Positions 56,855 through 64,000 of a stretch of DNA of 64,000 nucleotides are shown here, piece by piece. The position numbers and the translations under genes were made by a program. Origin of the DNA: Tepidimonas sp. UBA997 (GTDB taxonomy: Bacteria > Pseudomonadota > Gammaproteobacteria > Burkholderiales > Burkholderiaceae_C); the NCBI GenBank assembly GCA_002291945.1, contig DBAZ01000026.1:54506-118505 (forward strand), in the 5' to 3' direction. Every line of letters starts with the position of its first letter. The stretch's first letter is position 1. Under the pieces are notes generated by a model. That model was not told the origin of the DNA. It was given only the letters and a program-made list of their open reading frames with translations, and searched no databases.

Positions 56855-57621
56855 GGGGCGTTGGGCCGCTGGGGTGGGGCCGTCAGGGGTGCGGGGCGCT
56901 GGAGGCTGCGCTCGATCGCACGCATGGCTTCGATCCGGTCACTCAACTGCTCGACCCGGCGCTGGCTGTCGCGCACTTGCTGGCTCAGGCGTTCGTTCTG
57001 GAGTTCGAGCCGCCGTTGCTCACGCAGCAGATGCCCCAGCAGATGGGCCAGTGGGCGCAAGGCCACGCTTTGCGGGTCGTTGCTCTCGAGGACGGTCTGC
57101 ACCAGCGCCAGCGCCCGCTGGGTATCTGGGATTTGCAGCGTCTGTGCCAGCGCCAGTGCCATGCGCAAACGATGCTCGGCCTCGGGGTGCTGGCGCTCCA
57201 GACGTTCCAGGCGCTCCATTTCGGCCGCTTGCTGGGACGCACTGAGCAGTCTGAACTGGTAGGCATCACGCAGCAGCGCGGCCAAGGCCAGCGCTTGCGG
57301 TGTGGCCGACGCTCCGGGGCGTGCCGCCGACAACTCGGGGGCCGACTGGGCCGACTGGGCGGGCAGGGTGTCGTGCGCGGCGGGCATGGCTGGCGGCAGC
57401 GCAGGCAGATCGCTTGCCGTCGCTGCAGGCGCTGCCGACCCGACTTGGGCCGCCGCTGCGGCAAGCTGGGGTGTGGCAACGCTGGTGGGCGAAGCCGCAG
57501 GGGCCGAAGGGTCTATAGAAGGCGGGGCGGCACAGCCGACCAACCCCAGGGCCGTCAGCAGCGTCCACCCGAGGCCTGTTGCACGGCGTTGTTCCAGCCT
57601 CGAAACCAGTGTCATCGTCAT
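56851..57621 (-). CDS. qseG: QseG/YfhG-like lipoprotein of the glrK-glrR operon
   Basis: 256-aa protein with a lipobox LVGC (about residue 30), an Ala/Pro-rich low-complexity stretch (about 35-115) and a C-terminal alpha-helical region (LLRDAYQFRLLSASQQAAEMERLERLERQHP and a coiled coil ending at IERSLQ). Sequence conservation is weak, but the place between kinase and regulator genes is that of qseG in glrK-qseG-glrR. ATG 57621 has AGGA 7 nt upstream. Its role is probably to modulate GlrK from the envelope. Confidence 0.75.
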   Translation of the reverse strand: MTMTLVSRLEQRRATGLGWTLLTALGLVGCAAPPSIDPSAPAASPTSVATPQLAAAAAQVGSAAPAATASDLPALPPAMPAAHDTLPAQSAQSAPELSAARPGASATPQALALAALLRDAYQFRLLSASQQAAEMERLERLERQHPEAEHRLRMALALAQTLQIPDTQRALALVQTVLESNDPQSVALRPLAHLLGHLLREQRRLELQNERLSQQVRDSQRRVEQLSDRIEAMRAIERSLQRPAPLTAPPQRPNAP

Positions 57622-57630
57622 CCGCACATC

Positions 57631-59052
57631 CTACCGCGTCTTGGGCAACCGCACCTGCAGGTGAGCGCCGGTTTGCGACGGCATCAGGCGCACGCTGCCA
57701 CCGTGGGCGGACACATACTCCTGCACGATGGACAGACCGATGCCGGTGCCGCGTATGTCGTGTTCGGGCTGGATGGCCCCGCGATAAAACGGCTCAAAGA
57801 TGCGATCCCGATCCGCTGCGGCCACCCCCGGCCCGCAGTCCTCGATGTCCACCACCACGTCGTGGGCGTCGCAAGACAGGCGGATTGACAAGCGCCCCCC
57901 GTGCGGAGAAAACCGGATCGCGTTCGAGAGCAGGTTGCCGAACGCCGACGCCATTTTTTCGCGATCCAGATGTATCCACGCGTTGTCGCCCTCGACTTGA
58001 ACCTGCAGGGCCTGCGCCTGCCACTGCAGCCGCTGCTCTTGCACCACCTCCAAGATGAGGGCCTGCAGGTCGCAGCGCGTCCGTTTGAGCTGGCGGGCTT
58101 CGAAGGCCGCCGCGTTGAAGCGCAGCAAGGTCTCGATCTGCTGCTGCAGGGCATGGGTGTTGTGCGCCAGGATGGTGACCACATCGACCTGATCGGGGGT
58201 CAGCGGGCCAGCGACTCGATCTTTCAGAACCGCGACGCCCTCGTGTACCGCAGCCAGCGGCGTCTTCAATTCGTGCGAGATATGCCTGAGGAATCGGGCC
58301 TTGTCGGCGTCCAGCTCGGTGAGTCGATCACGCAGCCAGCTCAGTTGCTGGCCTAGGCGGCGCACGTCTTCGGGGCCGGAAATCTGGATCGGCGCATCCA
58401 GCCGGTTTTCTCCCAGCGCCACGATGGACTGCTCCAGTTGCCGAAAGGCGCGGGCGAGCCACACACCGGCCGTCAGGGCCATGACCAAGGACAGCACCAG
58501 CGCCGTCAGGATGAGCTGGGTGAGTTGCTCGCGCCGCGCTTCGAACTCCTGCTCCAGCGCCCGCGCCCGCTCGGCGACCACTTGCTGCACCTGCTGGCCT
58601 ATGCCGGCGTTGATCTGCCGGAGTTGGTTGAATTCCTCGGCCACCCGCTGTTCGCGCTCGAAAGCGGGGGTGTAGGCGTCGGCCAGTTGCGCATCCACCG
58701 CCTGCCGGTGCCGCTGCCAGGTGACGGCCCAGACCTCGGGCAAGCCCAAGGCTTGCAGGCGCAGCAGCAGGGCGTCCGCCTCGGCGGCGAAGCGGTTGAA
58801 CTGCCGCAACAGGGCGGGGTCGGCCAGCACCAGCGACTGGCGCGCCGATCGCTCCATGTCCAGACTGCGGGCCGCCAGTGCCTGGGCCGCCGCACTCATG
58901 TCGATCGACTGCTGGGCGCGCTGCTGGCTCTGCACCATCAGGCGATCGACCGTCAACACCGACCACAAGGCCGCGCCCCCCAGCAGCAGGCCGATCAGCA
59001 AGAAGGCGGTAAGCAGCCAGTATTGGAACGACAACTTGCTCAGGAGGTGCAT
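57631..59052 (-). CDS. glrK: Sensor histidine kinase GlrK (QseE)
   Basis: 473-aa membrane kinase. Spans at about residues 12-35 and 178-200 flank a helical periplasmic sensor of about 140 residues. HAMP follows, then the H-box RFLRHISHELKTPLAAV with phospho-His260, N-box LLSNAIRFSPHGG and G-boxes DCGPGV and GTGIGLSIV. Partner of GlrR, encoded two genes on. The start is 21 bp after pncC. Confidence 0.93.
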   Translation of the reverse strand: MHLLSKLSFQYWLLTAFLLIGLLLGGAALWSVLTVDRLMVQSQQRAQQSIDMSAAAQALAARSLDMERSARQSLVLADPALLRQFNRFAAEADALLLRLQALGLPEVWAVTWQRHRQAVDAQLADAYTPAFEREQRVAEEFNQLRQINAGIGQQVQQVVAERARALEQEFEARREQLTQLILTALVLSLVMALTAGVWLARAFRQLEQSIVALGENRLDAPIQISGPEDVRRLGQQLSWLRDRLTELDADKARFLRHISHELKTPLAAVHEGVAVLKDRVAGPLTPDQVDVVTILAHNTHALQQQIETLLRFNAAAFEARQLKRTRCDLQALILEVVQEQRLQWQAQALQVQVEGDNAWIHLDREKMASAFGNLLSNAIRFSPHGGRLSIRLSCDAHDVVVDIEDCGPGVAAADRDRIFEPFYRGAIQPEHDIRGTGIGLSIVQEYVSAHGGSVRLMPSQTGAHLQVRLPKTR

Positions 59053-59073
59053 GACGCCAGGCCTAGGTGCGTT

Positions 59074-59568
59074 TCAGGACTGCGCCAGACGCAGCAGGCC
59101 CGCTAAGGCATGACGCACGGTGGCGCAGCGTATGGCATCGCGGTCGCCCAAGAACTGTTGCCGCTCGGTGCGGACGCCGTCCGCACTGGCCCAGCCGAAC
59201 CAAACCGTGCCGACCGGCTTGTCCGGGGAACCCCCGGTGGGGCCGGCCACCCCGGTCACGGCCACGCTCACCTGTGCCAGCGACTGCTGCAAGGCCCCGG
59301 CGGCCATGGCCCGGGCCACCGGCTCGCTGACCGCACCGTGTGCGGCAAGTAGGTGCTCGGGCACCCCGAGCTGGGCACGCTTGGCGGCGTTGGAATAGGT
59401 CACGAAGCCCCGATCGAACCAGTCGCTCGACCCGCTCAGCCCGGTGCAGGTGGCGGCGATCAAGCCCCCGGTGCAGCTTTCGGCGGTGGCCAGCATCCAG
59501 CCACGCTGGCGCAAGGCGCAAGCCAGGTTGTGCGCCAGCGCGATCGATTCGGGGGCCAGGGTGTTCAT
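59074..59568 (-). CDS. pncC: Nicotinamide-nucleotide amidase PncC (CinA C-terminal family)
   Basis: 164-aa enzyme that deamidates NMN to NaMN in NAD recycling. TAESCTGGLIAA holds the catalytic Ser; FVTYSNAAKRAQLGV and GVAGPTGGSPDKPVGTVW are the family signatures. ATG 59568 places TAESC at residue 28, as in E. coli PncC; in-frame starts further up overlap pgpA. Gap to pgpA is 7 bp. Confidence 0.94.
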   Translation of the reverse strand: MNTLAPESIALAHNLACALRQRGWMLATAESCTGGLIAATCTGLSGSSDWFDRGFVTYSNAAKRAQLGVPEHLLAAHGAVSEPVARAMAAGALQQSLAQVSVAVTGVAGPTGGSPDKPVGTVWFGWASADGVRTERQQFLGDRDAIRCATVRHALAGLLRLAQS

Positions 59569-59575
59569 GGCCGCT

Positions 59576-60094
59576 TCACCAGACATGACGCCACAGTGCA
59601 ATCACCAGCAGGGTGCAGAAGGCCGCGACGAGGTCGTCGAACATGATGCCCCAGCCGCCTCGCCAGCCCATGCCCTTGAAGGCTCGATCCGCCCAAGCCA
59701 CCGGCCCCGGCTTGACGGCATCGAAAAACCGGAACAGGGCAAACGCCAGCACCTGACCCCACAGCCCCATCGGCATGGCCAGCCACAAGACCAGCCAGAA
59801 GGCGACGATCTCGTCGATCACGATGTAGCGCGGATCGGCCACGCCGCAACGGCGTACCGTGGCCACACTGGCCCACCAGCCGATCAACACGCCAGCGCCG
59901 ATGAGCGCCGCCCAGACCGCGTCGCTGGGCTGAAACAGCACCTCGATGACCAGAAACAGGGCCCAGCCCCAGAGCGTGCCCACCGTGCCCGGCGCGATAC
60001 GGCTCAGGCCAGCGCCGAAGCCCAGCGCGATCAGGTGCGACAGCCGCGCCAACAGGAAGCGGGCATTCGGGGTCGTGATGGGGGGGGCGATCAC
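59576..60094 (-). CDS. pgpA: Phosphatidylglycerophosphatase A
   Basis: 172-aa membrane phosphatase making phosphatidylglycerol from its phosphate. GFGAGLSRIAPGTVGTLWG is the N-terminal signature, followed by several spans, VIDEIVAFWLVL and the FRFFDAVKPGP and GWGIMFDDLVAAF motifs. Start ATG 60094 overlaps the NUDIX gene stop by 4 nt. Confidence 0.95.
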   Translation of the reverse strand: MIAPPITTPNARFLLARLSHLIALGFGAGLSRIAPGTVGTLWGWALFLVIEVLFQPSDAVWAALIGAGVLIGWWASVATVRRCGVADPRYIVIDEIVAFWLVLWLAMPMGLWGQVLAFALFRFFDAVKPGPVAWADRAFKGMGWRGGWGIMFDDLVAAFCTLLVIALWRHVW

Positions 60095-60894
60095 CGGAAC
60101 CAGCCGTCAAAGCCGTCGCAGGGCTCGAAGCGTTGCCCCACCATCCGAAGCCGGGTCGGGCCGGGCAAGGCACGTTCGGCCACTGGGTGCAAAGGATCAC
60201 CGGGGTAGCACATGGCCCGGTGTTCGCCGTCCATGAACTGCAGCGGCAGTATGCAAGGTGGGCGGCGCTGCTCGGCCTCTTGCCAAGCGGCCTTGGCCTG
60301 CCCGTGCCGTGCGAGCTGGGCCAGCGCCATGAGTTGGGGAGGAATCAGGCCGATCTCTTGCTGCCAGTAACGCGCCAGCGCGTCGCGGGGTGTCAGCCAG
60401 CGGGTTTCGATGGCTTCATGCTGGTCATGCGCCGCCGTCTGGCCCGGTGGCAGCAGCGCCAAGAAAAATCGTGTGTCAAAGCGGTGGGAGCCGACCGGGG
60501 GGTTGCGTGGCGTGATCCAGCGCGACCAAGGCCGCAAGGCGCTGGCCTGCCCGCGCAGATCGACCGACGCCTCCTCCCACAGCTCACGCAGGGCGGCCAC
60601 GTACAGGCCCACCGCTCGACTGGCCGGTGTCTGCGGCTCGTTCAGACGCGCCCGCATCAGGTCGGGTGGCAAATCCAAGCACGAGGTTTCGCTTTGTGCG
60701 CAGTCGGCCTCATCGAGCTTGCCACCCGGAAACACGTACCAGCCGCCCAGCACAGTCGAATTCTGGTGGCGGCGCTGCAGCAGCACCTCCAGACCACCGG
60801 CTCCGTCACGCAGCAGCACCACCGAAGCGGCGTCGCGGGGCGGCGTCTCATCCGGGGCCGGTGCGGCCGCCGCTGGCTGGTCGGAAGGGTTCAT
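60091..60894 (-). CDS. NUDIX hydrolase of the NUDT19/NUDT7-like type
   Basis: 267-aa hydrolase. The Nudix box is split: GGWYVFPGGKLDEADC is separated by about 35 residues from ALRELWEEASVDL, which keeps the metal-binding RE..EE. A long insertion at this place is typical of the NUDT19/acyl-CoA-diphosphatase group, so CoA derivatives are a possible substrate. ATG 60894 (MNPSDQP) gives a sensible N-terminus. It sits between thiL and pgpA, coupled to pgpA by ATGA. Confidence 0.85.
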   Translation of the reverse strand: MNPSDQPAAAAPAPDETPPRDAASVVLLRDGAGGLEVLLQRRHQNSTVLGGWYVFPGGKLDEADCAQSETSCLDLPPDLMRARLNEPQTPASRAVGLYVAALRELWEEASVDLRGQASALRPWSRWITPRNPPVGSHRFDTRFFLALLPPGQTAAHDQHEAIETRWLTPRDALARYWQQEIGLIPPQLMALAQLARHGQAKAAWQEAEQRRPPCILPLQFMDGEHRAMCYPGDPLHPVAERALPGPTRLRMVGQRFEPCDGFDGWFR

Positions 60895-60917
60895 GACCCG
60901 AATTGTGACATTGCCGC

Positions 60918-61910
60918 TCAGGCAAAGTGGTCGAAACCGCGCAAGGCCACCCCGCTGGGCAAGGGGTAGTCGCTGCCGTCGGCCTGCAGCAGGCGCACGC
61001 GGGCAGCGCCCGGCACCCATGGCCGCACCCGGCCGATGCGCGTCACCGGCGTCGCACTCTGGCGGCTGGCGTGCTCGATGGCCGTGCGGGCAGCCGGTGG
61101 GGCCGTGAACACCAGTTCGTAATCGTCGCCGCCAGCCAGCACCCACGGCAGCGCCACGGCTGGCGGCAGCGACTGCACCGGCGCACTCACCAACGCCGAC
61201 TGCATCAGCCGCTCCAGATCCACTTCGACGCTCACCCCGGAGGCTTCGAGGATGTGCGTCAGGTCGCCCAGCAAACCATCGCTCACATCGGCGCAGGCAT
61301 GGGCCAGTCCGCGCACAGCCAGACCGAGGCCGACCCGCGGTTGCGGCCACTCCAGCCGACGACGGGCTTGCGCCCAGACGGCCTCGGCCACCGCGATCCG
61401 GCCGCGAAACACCTCCAGCGCCAGCCGCGCTTCCCCCAACTGGCCGCTGACATACACGTCGTCGTCCACCTGCGCTGCTTGGCGGCGCAAGGCCTGCTGG
61501 GCCGGCACCTCGCCCATGACGGTGATGCAGATGTTCAACGGCCCCGCCGTCGTGTCGCCCCCTACCAGCGCACAGCCGTGCTGGTCAGCCAAGGCCAGCA
61601 AACCGGCGGAAAAACCCGCTAGCCAGTCCGCATCCACGCGGGGCAAGGCCAGCGCCAGCGTGAAGGCCAGCGGCTTGGCTCCCATGGCGGCCAGATCGCT
61701 CAAATTCACCGCCAGCGCCTTGTGCCCGAGCGCCTGCGGCTGCACCGTGCTCAGAAAATGCCGACCCTCCACCAGCATGTCGGTGGATACCGCGAGCTGG
61801 TTGCCCGGCGCCGGTGCCAGCAAGGCGGCGTCGTCTCCATTGCCCAGCACCACCCCGGCTGGCTTGAGGGCATGCTGAAAGTAACGCTGGATCAGATCAA
61901 ACTCGCCCAC
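60918..61910 (-). CDS. thiL: Thiamine-monophosphate kinase ThiL
   Basis: 330-aa kinase forming thiamine diphosphate from thiamine phosphate and ATP. GEFDLIQRYF at the N-terminus, GDDAALL, ALAVNLSDLAAMGAKPLAF, GGDTTAG and ADVSDGLLGDL are family motifs, all intact. The start is GTG 61910 (V-GEFDL): GAGAGGT precedes it directly, and no ATG stands close. First of a tight seven-gene run to glrR. Confidence 0.95.
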   Translation of the reverse strand: MGEFDLIQRYFQHALKPAGVVLGNGDDAALLAPAPGNQLAVSTDMLVEGRHFLSTVQPQALGHKALAVNLSDLAAMGAKPLAFTLALALPRVDADWLAGFSAGLLALADQHGCALVGGDTTAGPLNICITVMGEVPAQQALRRQAAQVDDDVYVSGQLGEARLALEVFRGRIAVAEAVWAQARRRLEWPQPRVGLGLAVRGLAHACADVSDGLLGDLTHILEASGVSVEVDLERLMQSALVSAPVQSLPPAVALPWVLAGGDDYELVFTAPPAARTAIEHASRQSATPVTRIGRVRPWVPGAARVRLLQADGSDYPLPSGVALRGFDHFA

Positions 61911-61987
61911 GGGTACCTCTCGACCGGTGCTGCGCCCTGGGCCCGCCGATCGGCATCGGGTTGGACTCGTCCATGCATGCATCACCA

Positions 61988-62374
61988 TCAATGCAAGGCA
62001 CCGCCACCCGGCAGAGGGGCCTTCAGCACAAAGGTCGGCACCGGGGCCTCGAAACGGTGCCCGTCCACCGCGACACAAAAATAGTGACCGCTCATCAGGC
62101 CCATGGGGGTGCGCAGCGGCACACTGCTGGTGTACTGGAAAGCCTGACCAGGCTGCAACAGGGGTTGCTGCCCCACCACGCCGAGCCCGTCCACGGTCTG
62201 GGTGTGTCCCCGGGCGTCTTCAATGTCCCAGTGCCGGGCAATCAGTTGCGCCGCCACATCTCCCGAGTTGCGCAGGGTGATGGTGTAGGCAAACACATAG
62301 ACCGAGTGCGCCGGGTCGGACTGTTCGGGCCGATAATGCGGCTCGGCTTCGCATTGAAATTGGTAGGTCGGCAT
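61988..62374 (-). CDS. apaG: ApaG domain protein
   Basis: 128-aa fibronectin-III-like protein (Co2+/Mg2+ efflux-linked ApaG). VFAYTITLRNSGDVAAQLIARHWDIEDA and GVVGQQPLLQPGQAFQYTSSVPLRTPMGLMSGHY are diagnostic. Its biochemical role is unsettled. It is divergent from rpe across 107 bp; apaG beside rpe is common in betaproteobacteria. Confidence 0.94.
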   Translation of the reverse strand: MPTYQFQCEAEPHYRPEQSDPAHSVYVFAYTITLRNSGDVAAQLIARHWDIEDARGHTQTVDGLGVVGQQPLLQPGQAFQYTSSVPLRTPMGLMSGHYFCVAVDGHRFEAPVPTFVLKAPLPGGGALH

Positions 62375-62481
62375 GTCTGCGATTGTGAACCAGCTTGGCG
62401 GCGGATGTGCAGCGCAGCATTTGTTGTAGTCGCTGTGGTGCGAAAATCAAGGCCATTCTTCTGGCATCCACCTCACTCACC

Positions 62482-63165
62482 ATGACCACTTACCGGATTG
62501 CACCTTCCATCCTGTCGGCCGATTTTGCCCGTCTGGGCGCCGAGGTTCGTGACGTGATTGCGGCCGGTGCCGACTGGATCCACTTCGACGTGATGGACAA
62601 CCATTACGTGCCGAATCTGACCTTCGGCCCCATGATCTGCAGCGCCCTCAAACCCCATGCCCGCCGCGCCGACGGCACGCCCGTGCCGATCGACGTTCAC
62701 CTGATGATCCAGCCCGTCGATGCCTTGGCTGGTGCCTTCATCGAGGCCGGGGCCGACCTGGTCAGCTTTCACCCCGATGCCTCCACCCACGTTCACCGCA
62801 GCATCCAGGCGATACAGGCCAAGGGGGCCAAAGCTGGCCTGACCTTCAACCCGGCACAGCCGCTCGACGTGCTCGATTGGGTGATCGACGACATCGACCT
62901 GATCCTCATCATGAGCGTCAACCCCGGCTTTGGCGGGCAGGGTTTCATCGACTCGGCGCTGCGCAAGATCGAGGCGGCACGCCAGCGCATCGAGGCCTGC
63001 GGGAAAGACATCCGGCTCGAGGTCGATGGCGGCATCAAGGCGGACAACATCCGCCGCGTGGCCGACGCCGGGGCCGACACCTTTGTGGCGGGCAGTGCCA
63101 TTTTTGGCCAACCCGACTACCAGCAGGTCATCGCTGCCATGCGCACGGCGCTGGCGGCACACTGA
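62482..63165 (+). CDS. rpe: Ribulose-phosphate 3-epimerase
   Basis: 227-aa TIM-barrel enzyme interconverting ribulose-5-P and xylulose-5-[30 protein letters not shown] (metal-binding His/Asp), VDVHLMIQ and the phosphate-binding [13 protein letters not shown] and LEVDGGIK are all conserved. ATG 62482 (MTTYRIAPS) is the family start; the open frame upstream is not. It follows the apaG divergent spacer and precedes a chemotaxis gene. Confidence 0.97.
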   Translation: MTTYRIAPSILSADFARLGAEVRDVIAAGADWIHFDVMDNHYVPNLTFGPMICSALKPHARRADGTPVPIDVHLMIQPVDALAGAFIEAGADLVSFHPDASTHVHRSIQAIQAKGAKAGLTFNPAQPLDVLDWVIDDIDLILIMSVNPGFGGQGFIDSALRKIEAARQRIEACGKDIRLEVDGGIKADNIRRVADAGADTFVAGSAIFGQPDYQQVIAAMRTALAAH

Positions 63166-63266
63166 ATGGTCGCCGGATGCGGGCAAACCCGGAGTGTGCT
63201 GCGATACGCAACATCAACTGCTAAGGTTATCATCAACTCGGTGTAAACCCATTCGTTTTATTAAAA

Positions 63267-64000
63267 ATGCAAAGCCATCGTCCTACCCCAGTCTTCTTTA
63301 GGCCCGGTGTCCGCTTGTTGCAGCATGTCAGCATGGGGTACAAGCTCATCGTCCTGGGGCTGATGTTCGCCTTGCCCATGGGGGTCTTGATCTTCATGTT
63401 CCTGCCGTCCATGTGGGCTGCAGGCTCGCCCGCCTTGAGTGGTCCGGTTCGGATCGGGCTGGGACTCGGCTTGCTGTTCCTGGCGCTGCTCACCTACCTG
63501 ATGCTGTGCTTTTACATCGCCACCTTGCGCAGCCTCAAGGCCCTGGCATTCGCGATGGACAAAGCCACCGAAGGCGACCTGACTGCCGATGTCAAAGTAC
63601 ACGGCACAGACGAACTGGCCCAGATCGGGACCCAATTCCAGACCATGTTGTCAGGACTGTCGGAACTGGTGGCCGACGTACGAAGTGCAGCGGCCGTGCT
63701 CAGTCACGTCGGGCGCGAACTGGTCAGCGACAGCCAATCGCTGTCGGATCGGACCCAGTCGCAAGCGGCCAGTTTGGAGCAAACCACCGCCAACGTGCGG
63801 CATGTGGCCGACATCGTGTCGAAAAACGCCACATCTGCCGTACAGGCGAGCCAAGTCACCGGCCAGTTGCAAAGTGAAACCGAACGCGCCGGCGGCCTGA
63901 TGCAAGACACCATGCAAGGCATGACCACGCTGCAGGGCACCTCGCAGCGCATGAACGAGATCATCGGCACCATCGACAGCATCGCCTTCCAGACCAACAT
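63267..64000 (+). CDS. Methyl-accepting chemotaxis protein (partial, cut by right edge)
   Basis: The first 244 residues of a receptor. Two spans lie at about residues 25-47 and 62-84 with only a tiny periplasmic loop between them, so a large ligand domain is absent. A HAMP-like region follows (AFAMDKATEGDLTADVKVHGTDELAQI), then the start of the signalling helix, ending with AFQTN at the window edge. ATG 63267 is the likely start; an ATG at residue 23 is possible. Preceded by 101 bp without a clear promoter. Confidence 0.9.
   Translation, partial: MQSHRPTPVFFRPGVRLLQHVSMGYKLIVLGLMFALPMGVLIFMFLPSMWAAGSPALSGPVRIGLGLGLLFLALLTYLMLCFYIATLRSLKALAFAMDKATEGDLTADVKVHGTDELAQIGTQFQTMLSGLSELVADVRSAAAVLSHVGRELVSDSQSLSDRTQSQAASLEQTTANVRHVADIVSKNATSAVQASQVTGQLQSETERAGGLMQDTMQGMTTLQGTSQRMNEIIGTIDSIAFQTN

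Overview
The window looks like a GC-rich chromosome segment of a betaproteobacterium, probably order Burkholderiales and close to Comamonadaceae. This rests on gene order (pyk-fba-purC, purE-purK-sua5, minCDE, glrK-qseG-glrR, thiL-pgpA-pncC) and on the protein sequences; there is no rRNA gene, so the genus is not resolved. About 60 genes fill it densely, mostly in head-to-tail operons with 4-nt ATGA overlaps. I saw no tRNA, rRNA, CRISPR array, insertion sequence or prophage.

Layout. 1-5720 (minus): a polyamine utilisation operon (puuB, puuD, puuA, a class III aminotransferase, and a polyamine-binding lipoprotein cut by the window edge). 5830-9637: an MFS transporter, the copper exporter copA and the divergent chaperone gene copZ. 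9978-11833: minCDE, preceded by a 340-bp spacer with DnaA-box-like sites. 11938-15589 (minus): an MscS channel and purE-purK-sua5. 15773-28272: a block that separates purE from purC. It holds a BOF-domain protein, the complete NAD-reducing hydrogenase set hoxFUYHWI, a thioredoxin-TPR co-chaperone, a GbsR/MarR-type regulator with a striking palindromic operator, cytochrome bd oxidase cydAB, a broken response regulator, and copper-delivery genes (PCuAC, SCO, DUF2946). 28343-31792 (minus): purC-fba-pyk.

31922-36801 (plus): a methyl-accepting chemotaxis protein, a short CoA-transferase, a MurU-like nucleotidyltransferase and Xaa-Pro aminopeptidase. 36814-41171: a PcaF/PaaJ-type thiolase and a fused enoyl-CoA hydratase/3-hydroxyacyl-CoA dehydrogenase, with a divergent LysR regulator. 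41168-44983: a Lon-family protease, a gene remnant and a YecA-like SEC-C protein. 44961-50042 (minus): sulfate uptake (cysA, cysW, cysT, sbp) plus a second sulfate-binding protein gene. 50212-53771 (minus): opgGH for osmoregulated periplasmic glucans. 54179-55326 (minus): a frameshifted Fic gene. 55442-61910 (minus): a seven-gene run thiL-NUDIX-pgpA-pncC-glrK-qseG-glrR. 61988-64000: apaG, rpe and a second chemotaxis receptor cut by the right edge.

The genes suggest a versatile aerobe/microaerobe. It could oxidise H2 to NADH, respire through a high-affinity bd oxidase, supply copper to a haem-copper oxidase, grow on polyamines and aromatic or fatty acid-derived acyl-CoAs, and move by chemotaxis. 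The most distinctive part is the hox-cyd-copper block wedged between purC and purE, with its unusual operator and gene debris. I found no system whose components all lie outside known families.
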